From assembly GCA_021292105.1 (NCBI GenBank), contig CM037870.1, positions 49,974,747 to 50,038,746 on the forward strand: DNA of 64,000 bases. Reading direction: 5' to 3'. Every line of letters begins with the position of its first letter. Position 1 is the stretch's first letter. Positions 28,501-40,500 of this stretch are shown one piece after another. Below the pieces are notes generated by a model, which saw only the letters and a program-made list of their open reading frames with translations, was not told the origin of the DNA and ran no database searches. The position numbers were made by a program, and so were the translations under genes. This DNA comes from Anadara kagoshimensis. Taxonomy: Eukaryota > Mollusca > Bivalvia > Arcoida > Arcidae.

Positions 28501-31500
28501 CATACTTTTGGACTATTTATATGAAGTTTGAAGCTTTATGACAGTCGTCCAAAGCAATTATGAGATATGGCCTCCACGATTTTACACAGACAGACAGTCA
28601 GACATGGTGATTCCTATATACCCCCTCAAACTAGTTTGATGGGGATATTATAAAACCCTAGCACAGTTATGACAAGTGGGTGAAAGAAGCCCAACTACAA
28701 TATAAAAATAGCACACTGCGACTATTTCTTTATATTCTTACATGGTATAATATCAAACAAAAACAAAACTTACGGTTCTTCCCCTGGACTATCAATTCTG
28801 TGAAACGGGTGTTTGATGTCATGTTTCTCTGCATGGTAACACTGGCTGCACAAATTGACATTTCTACATGTTGCACATTTCCACAAAAATCCCATTATTT
28901 CAGCTTCTCCACAGTCACCCTCACACCTTGCCTCATGTTTGACACCTAGCAATAACATTAATTTCATGGAAAATACAGCATAACAAGAATTAATTTACTG
29001 TCTAGAGTCACCTTTAGCAGGTGATGCCTTGATATAAGTGAAATATTCTTGATAGAGATGAAAACCCCAATTCAATTAATCAATCAATTTGTATTTTGTA
29101 AATCAGTAAATTTGTATGTTGTTTGACCTATCTTGATCTATTACAGTAATGCAAATGGTTCAGCCATTTTCTATAGGCACTCTAGTTTCCTCAACCATCC
29201 TTGAACTGACTGCCCTGATATAAGTAAAAGAGTTTTTCCTGGGGCATAAAACTTAAATGCTATATGCCACTACATCTACTACAGCAAAATGATAACAGGT
29301 CAAGACATTGAACTACAGGTACCTCATCTTAAGTGTAAAAACTATAAGTCAGTTTTGCCAGATTTCTTGATTTAAGAAATAAGGTAATTTTCCAATGTCT
29401 TTATAAACTTGCAAAGTATAATGGGCTGTCTCAAATTGCATAAAAGGTGAAGCCTTTTGTGCAAAAATTTGAGACAGCCCATTATACTTTGCAAGTCCAT
29501 AAACATTAGAAATTACCTTATTTCTTATATTACAACATTTAAAAATTAATTTAATTGCCGTCTCAAATTTCCCATGTTAATTTGAAAATTATTTTGAAAT
29601 ACAATGTTGGTGCACCTTCTCATAAATGGGTCGTCTCCCGTCAGTCAACAAGAGCATTTGACATCTGACGTTATCATGTCAGCGTGTGGAGCATTATCTC
29701 TATGAAGTGGCAAAGTATTGTCGATGTCAAATACTTCATTGAAGCAAATATATTGCCATTTTAAATATACATACCTAATCCAGCATTATCATATACACGG
29801 AGGTCGTAAGAATTTTCAAATCCAACTCGATATGTATTTCTATTTCCTTCGTCCCACTGTATAATGACACACTGTGGTGGAACATTATCCTGTCTTTGTA
29901 AGCCCAGTTCCACTACTGTACCAAGATGTCCTTTTCCTCCATCTTGATCTCCCCACTTCCAGTCCTGACCACGGACTACTCTTAACCCTTTACCAATAGT
30001 CATTCCTGTAATGTAGACGAGCATTAACAGTCAAACCTGTCTATAAAGGCCACAAGAGAACCTGTAAAAGTGCCCCTATGGGCAGGTGGCCTTTATATAC
30101 AGGTTCAAATAACCTGAATATGGAGGGAATGGGATAAAATCTTACTGGCCTTTAAAAGCAGGTGGCCCTTATATAGAGGTGTCTTTTAAGGCAGGATTGA
30201 CTGTATTTCAATTCTCATTTGTGTAGTGGGGCTAAGCTACTCAAGGTGCTGTAGTATGGTATACAGTATATAGAATAAAGAGTTGATTACTGCCAGAGCC
30301 TTGTGATAGAATGCTTGCTTTTCAACAAGGTGAATTGTGTTCCATCCTCAGCGGGGGTACTCAATGAGGAAGTGGATTTTTTAGGGGATTCATCCCTTCT
30401 GTTACAATTGCTTGGTTGTCTCATTATGGGTGATGAAGAGACATTTGAATTCTTGTCATATTGATTTTATTATTTCACTTGCTACGACCGTGTTGTTGTG
30501 TAAATTGTTGATTTGTCATTTAAACAAATTCTATAAATTGAATTATATGAAGTCAAAATTCTTTTTATTTTTCTATCCATATAACAACATAAAAGTTAAT
30601 TTCATTTCTATAATATCTATAAATGTATAGGTCATTAAGGAAGAGAATTAGTAAAAGATCCACTATTTTCACTTGTGTAAAGAATATATATATAACCTAG
30701 TGTTCCTGGTGAATATTTTCCCCCAAGTTTTGTAAACATTCAAACCCTATTTTAACACTGGACTTGGCTTGAGTTATCTCTCTTTATATATGTTTGCATT
30801 TTTTCTTTTCAATTACTCTGTTCATCTGGCCATATTGCCATAATCAATTAATTATTGTAATTGTAATTTGAGAATATATAAAGATTATTATTATTATTAT
30901 TTACAGATGCATGTAAAACAATTACTGAACAAAAATATTTTTTTCTATAATTTTTATTATTAACTTTTTAAAATATTGTACCTAAAATTTCAAATTTAAT
31001 GAGAGAATTCTTCAGGAAAAAATACCTAATGACCTTAACTGGAAGAATCACATCGACCAAATGACAGCCATTAAGGCAACTGGTATCCTGTTATTTCTTT
31101 GGCAGAATCTTGGCAGATGCAACAAAGAGGTAAAAGACAGAGCCTATCTTTATTTTTTGGAATATGGAGCATCCATATTGGATTGCTATCGCCAGTATCA
31201 GATTGATGCTGTAGAAATAGTCCCGCGTCGGGCAGCCAAGTTTTTCACAAGACAAGACAACCGCACTGAATGCGTAACATCAATGCCTCAGAACCTCCAA
31301 TGGCCGCCACTTAAGCAACGCAGACAAGACCAGCGACTTGTGCAATTTTATAAGTGCGTCAATAGAATTTGAGTGTTCTGCCTACCCAAGCATGTAACAC
31401 CATCCATAAGACAGCATCAGCTTTATCCCAATCAACTGCAACACCTATAAGTATAGCTTTTTCCCTCACACCATCCAAGAGTGGAACATGCTACCAGAGA

Positions 31501-34500
31501 AGATTTTCTTGTACTTAGGACAGAAAAATCTCATGGGCACACCAATGCTAGATTTTTCTGTCTTTTCCAGTTTGTCTGGTACTGCCTCACGCCACAATTG
31601 AACAATCAGGATGACGTATCCGATCATTGTACTTGATGTCATCAAAACAAACAGGTTTTTTAAAATTATTTTTTAAATATGCATTTTATTTTATTTGTTA
31701 TTCAAAATAGTTTATTGTCAGCGTTGTTTTATATTTGCATTGATTACAAATCGTTGATGTCTTAAAATTTTGAAGTGTTGTCGATCGGATTATTTTCAAA
31801 GTGCGGATTTGTACAATGCATAAAACGTCCAAAGGAATGCAATAAGTCCCATAAATGTGTGTGTTTTGTTTTGTACGTATCACAGTTATAAACAATTTAA
31901 TGGTACGAGAAATAGAATCTGTCATCTGGTTGTGATCGATACCGTATGATCTCAGTCGAGGGTGATGTGATGTAACATATATCCCAATCGAGACTGTGTC
32001 AAGATTGGGATATGTTACACCACATCACCCGAGACTGAGATCAACCGGTATTTGTCACAAACAGGTGACAGATTCTATTAGTCACACAGGCAACTGTGGA
32101 GTCATTTAAAATCATGCTCCACAGTTCTAGTGCAGAGTAGATGTAAGTGGCAAATAGTTTTAACTGTTTTAACCTGTTTTGAAAAGTCTTTGTGAGGACC
32201 CACGTCACACAAGTACTGCTGTGAGTTGATGCTGATAAACCCTTCACACACAGTATTCCAGTAAATGTAAAATGTCAGGTATCTTACCCCCCCCCCCCCC
32301 CCCCCCCCATACTCTACTCGCCATGACAAAATTTAACATTTATAATATGATGTGCATGTTTTATCGTAACTATCACACAATTTTAGATATATACGTTTGT
32401 TTTACCTCATGTATCAGACTATGACACCGAAGTATTGCATGCAGCATATTATACATATACAAGGAAGATATTGTCAAACCGAAAGTAGAATTGCATTGGA
32501 AGATTTTTCCTCTGAAAGGACGGTTTTGATGATTTATCCGATCATTTATCATAGAAACTCACCAAAAACTGCGTCTTGTTAATGTTTATGGTCAATTTTT
32601 ACCAATAAAAATTATTAGATGAATGGTTTTGCTGTCTACACCGCAAAAATTAAACTGATAGTATCTCTTCTGAAGGAAATTTTACGTTACTATTTTTAGG
32701 ACAAACGGAAATACCCACGGATTTCCAACGAAACTTACTTAATCAGATTTTTGTAATTTCAAGAAATAACGAAAATAAAATAGCCTATTACTACAAAATA
32801 TAATAAAATGAAGTAGAATAAAAAATTGACGAGCAAAAAAAGAATTTTGAAATATTATAAGGGAGACAATTCAATAACACATTCCAAGTTTTTTTTAAAT
32901 TATCTCCCTTTAGTCTTCAGGATTTGCAAGCTAGATTTTAATTTTCTAAAATCAAGGGGGTGAAGTTTCTTGTAGTTTAAATGGTCATTTTAACAAAGGA
33001 AAATTTCAACAATAAACATCACTTAAAAAAGACCCCAAAAACCTTTCATTTTTGCAGTGTAGTATTATTTATAATTAATATCAGAGACTTTAGTTATAGA
33101 CGTCTCTGTTGAAAACACATGATCATTATTTAGAAAATAAAATAAAGTGAAAATAAATAAATAAAATAAAATACCAATGATATTTAATATACCATTAATA
33201 TATGCCATGTATGTTTTGTTTTTTAATTTTGAATTCATAAGGTTGGTCCCTGTGACTGAATACATACTAATTATCTTATTGCTTCTATTCCAAAAAAAAA
33301 AAAAAAAAAAATCTAAATGAAATAAATAAAAATAAATAATCATAAACATTACTCTGGAATAAGCCAAGTTATAAAATGATCGACACATTGTACATTTTAG
33401 GTTTATAATCTTCAGACAGTATATGTTAACAGTCGCTTTAAATTTAGTCGTGACTAAATCAGAAGTCCACAAATCTTGACTTCTGATTATACACGACTTA
33501 ATTGAGAAATTTTAACTTTTCTTTATCTTGGTATATATCTTAAGTTAGTACATAAACCCATCCATATTACACTATTTAATAATTTCATATCAATAGTTTA
33601 ACCACTTTTTAAATTTTTTTTTCTCAAAAGGTCCATAGCAGTGTAAACTTCTGCGAGTGTTTAAATGCCACATACTGTTTAAATTCAAACTAAATATAAA
33701 AAACCCAAAAACCTTTAATTGCAAAATAGCATTTTTACACTGTAGTTGCCACAAATGAAACTACCCTTAGTCCACTGGTTACATTCTTTAATTGACTTTG
33801 TTAGTTCAAATACATGTATTAATTTAGTAGTTATTTATGACAAAATTTTGGCAGTTTCTAATATCAGTGAAATTTAATACATGTATAACAAGGGTAAATG
33901 TTTTGTGTTAAATGTAGCTGCTAAAAGGTTCAATGGAAATTTTTGAAAGACATTTATCAGATCATTTGTGATCCATTTGGTAGAAAGGTTTGAATTTCAC
34001 TTGTAGTTCACGTTGTGTGACATTTCAATTCACCAAGTACAACCTATCAATGAGTTGATTTTTGTGTGTTTATCATTCAATTAACAACATATCAATCATG
34101 GTTATTAATTTTAGGTCAAATCTCACTGACCTGTGGTTTAGTCTTTTCTTTTCAAGTCAATTTAATTCATTAATTTTGTCTTGTAACTTTCTTATCATTT
34201 CACCTATTATTAATTTGTGTGCTGTAATTCAGTGGCTGAAAAAATTAGCTAGTTCACCTGTGGTAGTTTTTCTGTCTTTGGGATTTTTTGGTTTGACAGT
34301 GGTTTAAAGGTGGTTTTTCTGTGAATGAGGTTGTCTGTTCATTTTCTTTAGTTAGTTTCTTATTTCATCCATGCTCCATTGTTTTTTTCCTGCTACCGGG
34401 TTTGTCAGTTCACAAATGTTTATTGTTTCTCTTCTGTAATTGGGTTTGTTAGTTCACCTGTAGTTCATTGGTGGCTATCTGTAACTGAGGTCAGTTCACC

Positions 34501-37500
34501 TGTGGTTTATTGGTGGTTCTCTATGACCAGTGTTTTTAGTTCACACATGGTTAAATGTTTCTCTTCTGTAATTGGGTTGGTCAGTTCACCTGTAGTTCAT
34601 TGGTAGTTTTCTGCAACTGGGTTTGTAAGTTCACCCGTGGTTCAATGGTGGTATTATGTGATAGGGTGTCAGTTCACCTGTATTTAATTGGTGGCTGTCT
34701 GTAACTGGGTTTGTCAGTTCTCCTGTAATTCCTTGGTAGTTTTGTGTACTTGGGTTTGTCAGATCACCTTTGATTCATTGGTGGCTTTCTGTAACCATGT
34801 TTCTTACATCACCTGTCTCCATTGTTGGTTGTTCTATGATAGGGTTTGCCAGTTTACATATGGTTCAATGTTACTCTTCTATAATTTGGTTTGTCAATTT
34901 TACCTTTGGTTCTCTGCTGTCAGTTTACCTGTGGTCCACTGGTGGTTTTATATACTTGGGTTTTTCAGTTTACTTGTGGTTCATTGGTGGCTGTCTGTAA
35001 TGGGTTTGCCAGTTCACCTGTAGTTAATTGGCAGTTTTATGTAACTGGGTTTGTAAGTTCACCTGTGATTTAATAGCAGATTTTTGTAACTGGAACTCAT
35101 TTGTGGTTAATTGTTCATTTTTTTAAAACTGGGTTTGTTAGTTCACCTGTCAGACATTGGTGGTTTTCTGGAATTGTCTCCATTAGTTCACCCGTGGTTC
35201 ATTGTTGGCTTTCTGTACTTGGGTTTGTCAGTTCACCTATGGTTTTCTGTAACTGGGTTTCTTAGTTCACCCCTGATTCATTGATTGAGTTTGCCAGTTC
35301 ACCTGTAGTTTATTGTAGATTTTCTGTTTTTAGGATTGCCAGCTCACCTGTAGTTTTCTGTAACTTGGTTTGTTAGATTACCCATGATTTATTGTTGTAT
35401 TTCTGTACTTGGGTTTGTTAGTTCACCATTGGTTCATTAGTGTGTTTGTAAAGCTACAGAGAGGGTGATCACATTATTGTAAAGAAAAGTGTTATTATTA
35501 CTTGTAAATTGGTTTAATTATATATGTATATAATTGCACTTAAACACATGATATATCAAACTGTAGAATGTCATGAAGAGACACTCATGACGAGAAAATG
35601 CACAACTGTAATAACTGACTAAAACATCTAAAGACATTTCCTGAATTGGCTGCAGGTGGTTAGCACTGCATTAACACTTTTCCAGCCATTCACGATCTGG
35701 AAAGCTTGAGGCCAAGTCTGACCCTGTCATTTTGTTTCTGTACTGTTTAAGTTTTGCGACCTATGTGGCCTTGAGAAAGTGGTGGACTGGCAATTGTTCC
35801 TATTTAGCCACTTACAGGACTTTGGGAAACTCAATAAAACCAAGGAAGAAATGTAGCTGTCTGAGTAGGTCAGGGGTAGAGTGCTTGGTTACAATATAGG
35901 ATTGAGTCCTGGTCTGACCCTGCAATTTTCTTGCCCTGTTACACACATATGAAGTGCAGCAAAGTTCAAATCAATGGGGTCCGTTGCTGTACAATGTGAT
36001 CAATACCTCTTAACATTTGTGCGGAACAATCTGGAAAATGTTAACATGAAAAATTCATGAAAGAACATCGTTTTTACTGGAAAATGTCATCTTTTGTGAT
36101 TCATATCCATTGGAAATAAGTGTTCTGCAAAAACGTTAAAGGGTATCATGTGGTAAAGTGGCCAACCCCATTTATGTTAGTAGTGTCAGTCTGAACATCA
36201 GTTTCCATTGTTTTGGTTCATTTTTTGATAGACAATATGTGTAGGCATTTAACCATTTATTTTCAAATAGCTTCCATTGTTCACCTCGAGGTAAATTTAA
36301 ACATATGGTAATGTTTTGCAGTTTAATTTTGGTTTAGTTCAACTGAGACAACCAGTCAATCAAGGCCAAGGACATGGACAAACATCTCATATGAATGGGG
36401 TGAAGTGATGGAGTCCTATTCCCCAGGCAAGATTTTTTCTCTTATATTGATGTGCTGAGTACATGGTGGGTGGAGGAAACCAGAGTACCTGGAAAAAATC
36501 ACTGACTGAAGATGAGTGAACTGACAAACTTTCACATATTAAAATCTGTCCCAAGTGAGATTTGAACCTAGGTGGATCAGAGGCACTGTAATTTATAAAC
36601 AGGTGTTTTAGACACTCAGCCACCTAGCCATTCACACTGCAGTTTATCACATAAACTTGACCAGTTAAAAATTAAACTATAATGATATGACTTAAAATGG
36701 GAGACAAATACTGGCATGGATTAGAGAAGAGTAACGGAAGTTTTATGATCAAATCTAGGTCTTTTCACATTAACAAGGCAGTTAGTTAAAGGATTGTCGG
36801 AAACCAGAGTGCCCACAAGAAAACCATCAACCTCTGGCAGCAAACTGACAAAATTCTCACAATAGGACCTGCTGGATGTTTGGCAAACAAACCTACATGT
36901 ACAAACATTCTCACACTAGGACCTGCTGGATGTTTGGAAAGTAAACCTACATTTACAAACATTCTCACACTAGGACCTGCTGGATGTTTGGCAAGCACAC
37001 CTACATGTACAAACATTCTCACAATAGGACCTGCTGGATGTTTGGCTAGCACACCTACATTTACAAACATTCTCACACTAGGCCCTGCTGGATGTTTGGA
37101 AAGTAAACCTACATGTACAAACATTCTCACACTAGGACCTGCTGGATGTTTGGTAAGCAAACCTACATGTACAAACATTCTCACACTAGGACTTGCTGGA
37201 TGTTTGGCAAGCACACCTACATGTACAAACATTCTCACACTAGGCCCTGCTGGATGTTTGGAAAGTAAACCTACATGTACAAACATTCTCACACTAGGAC
37301 TTGCTGGATGTTTGGCAAGCACACCTACATGTACAAACATTCTCACACTAGGACCTGCTGGATGTTTGGAAAGTAAACCTACATGTACAAACATTCTCAC
37401 ACTAGGACTTGCTGGATGTTTGGTAAGCAAACCTACATGTACAAACATTCTCACACTAGGACCTGCTAGATGTTTGGCAAGCACACCTACATGTACAAAC

Positions 37501-40500
37501 ATTCTCACACTAGGACTTGCTGGATGTTTGGCAAGCAAACCTACATGTACAAACATTCTCACACTAGGACCTGCTGGATGTTTGGCAAGCAAACCTACAT
37601 GTACAAACATTCTCACACTAGGACCTGCTGGATGTTTGGAAAGTAAACCTACATGTACAAACATTCTCACACTAGGACCTGCTGGATGTTTGGTAAGCAA
37701 ACCTACATGTACAAACATTCTCACACTAGGACCTGCTGGATGTTTGGTAAGCAAACCTACATGTACAAACATTCTCACACTAGGACCTGCTGGATGTTTG
37801 GCAAGCAAACCTACATTTACAAACATTCTCACACTAGGCCCTGCTGGATGTTTGGAAAGTAAACCTACATGTACAAACATTCTCACACTAGGACCTGCTG
37901 GATGTTTGGTAAGCAAACCTACATGTACAAACATTCTCACACTAGGCCCTGCTGGATGTTTGGAAAGTAAACCTACATGTACAAACATTCTCACACTAGG
38001 CCCTGCTGGATGTTTGGAAAGTAAACCTACATGTACAAACATTCTCACACTAGGACTTGCTGGATGTTTGGCAAGCACACCTACATGTACAAACATTCTC
38101 ACACTAGGACCTGCTGGATGTTTGGAAAGTAAACCTACATGTACAAACATTCTCACACTAGGACTTGCTGGATGTTTGGTAAGCAAACCTACATGTACAA
38201 ATATTCTCACACTAGGACCTGCTAGATGTTTGGCAAGCACACCTACATGTACAAACATTCTCACACTAGGACTTGCTGGATGTTTGGCAAGCAAACCTAC
38301 ATGTACAAACATTCTCACACTAGGACCTGCTGGATGTTTGGCAAGCAAACCTACATGTACAAACATTCTCACACTAGGACCTGCTGGATGTTTGGAAAGT
38401 AAACCTACATGTACAAACATTCCCACACTAGGACCTGCTGGATGTTTGGCAAGCAAACCTACATGTACAAACATTCTCACACTAGGACCTGCTGGATGTT
38501 TGGCAAGCAAACCTACATGTACAAACATTCTCACACTAGGACCTGCTGGATGTTTGGAAAGCACACCTACATGTACAAACATTCTCACACTAGGCCCTGC
38601 TGGATGTTTGGAAAGTAAACCTACATGTACAAACATTCTCACACTAGGACTTGCTGGATGTTTGGCAAGCACACCTACATTTACAAACATTCTCACACTA
38701 GGCCCTGCTGGATGTTTGGAAAGTAAACCTACATGTACAAACATTCTCACACTAGGACTTGCTGGATGTTTGGTAAGCAAACCTACATGTACAAACATTC
38801 TCACACTAGGCCCTGCTGGATGTTTGGAAAGTAAACCTACATGTACAAACATTCTCACACTAGGACTTGCTGGATGTTTGGCAGGTAAACCTACATGTAC
38901 AAACATTCTCACACTAGGCCCTGCTGGATGTTTGGCAAGCAAACCTACATGTACAAACATTCTCACACTAGGACTTGCTGGATGTTTGGCAAGCAAACCT
39001 ACATGTACAAACATTGTTACACTAGGCCCTGCTGGATGTTTGGCAAGCACACCTACATGTACAAACATTCTCACACTAGGACCTGCTAGATGTTTGGCAA
39101 GCACACCTACATGTACAAACATTCTCACACTAGGACCTGCTGGATGTTTGGTAAGTAAACCTACATGTACAAACATTCTCACACTAGGACTTGCTGGATG
39201 TTTGGAAAGTAAACCTACATGTACAAACATTCTCACACTAGGCCCTGCTGGATGTTTGGTAAGTAAACCTACATGTACAAACATTCTCACACTAGGACTT
39301 GCTGGATGTTTGGCAAGCAAACCTACATGTACAAACATTCTCACACTAGGCCCTGCTGGATGTTTGGAAAGTAAACCTACATGTACAAACATTCTCACAC
39401 TAGGACCTGCTGGATGTTTGGCAAGCACACCTACATGTACAAACATTCTCACACTAGGACCTGCTGGATGTTTGGCAAGCACACCTACATGTACAAACAT
39501 TCTCACACTAGGACCTGCTGGATGTTTGGCAAGCACACCTACATGTACAAAACATTCTCACACTAGGACATGCACTTACAGGGATTCAATTCTAGGTAGT
39601 GAGAGGTGCTGTGACCCATTGGCATTAGCATGCGCCTTTGGTCAATTGACCACTTTGCCACTGACAAATACTGACCATTTAAATGAAAGATTACAGTATC
39701 ATCATCATCATCATCATCTTCTTTTCTCTCTTGTTCTTCAGATCAGATTCAGCAGCCGAACACCACTTCCCTGGAAAAAAAGTATATTTTTTTTTTTTGT
39801 AAAGGAAATATGAAATTTCGTAATTCAACATAGTTATAACAAATTCTAATACAATATATACAAAAATATTAACTACATGGTTTTTAGTACATAATTCTCT
39901 TTCAGTATATTCCAAGCATATTGAGAATGAAACACATTAGCTAGACTTTACATTTTTTATGAACTCCGGATGCTATTAATATAACATGTACATGTTTCTG
40001 AATTTATAAGTATAATCATTGTGTACTTCTCTTATGTTTAACGTACTGTAACCAAGTTAAACAGAAACAAGTGTTTCGTCTGAATTATACAGAAACACGA
40101 CAAAAAGTCATACAATGACTAAAACATACCACATATCTATTCTTGACAATTCCAAAGATGTACATAATACCAAATTTCATCATATTTTTAAACATAATTT
40201 CTAAATATTCAAGATAACTACATAAGTCACTTAAATATGGAAGTAGGCCACAGTGACATATTTTTCTATTCACCCCATTTGTAAGCATTGTACAAGTACA
40301 TCATCACATATACATGTAAATATGCTATGAATTATATGAATTTTGATTTGTAACTGATCCATAAAAGGTAGGTTTACAGTCACTATCCTAATTTCCAATG
40401 CCTGGCATAGCTCTTGAAAAGCTATATCAAATATCATCATTGAAGGTGAAATAATCTCAGAATTGCAACAGAAAATGACAATACTGTAACATCAACAGTT

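Noticed and set aside
31061..31372. Intact reverse transcriptase gene
   Set aside because: Only the C-terminal region past the polymerase core is present, followed by a frame break; it is a 5'-truncated LINE fragment.
33065..33472. 135-codon hydrophobic frame as a membrane protein
   Set aside because: Low-complexity AT-rich sequence including the complement of a poly-A run; hydrophobicity follows from base composition.
34062..35073. Several 60-111-codon Trp/Val/Ser-rich frames
   Set aside because: All are frame fragments of the degenerate ~44-bp minisatellite.
36865..39570. CRISPR-like repeat array
   Set aside because: Repeats are contiguous 54-bp units with no unique spacers, in a eukaryotic intron. 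The same holds for the 77-, 79- and 28-bp arrays.
36786..39813. Open frames of 916 codons (minus) and 977 codons (plus) as giant repeat proteins
   Set aside because: Both are made almost entirely of the 54-bp minisatellite, whose length is divisible by three. Unit changes alter residues freely, and there is no unique coding sequence, signal peptide or splice context beyond the array.
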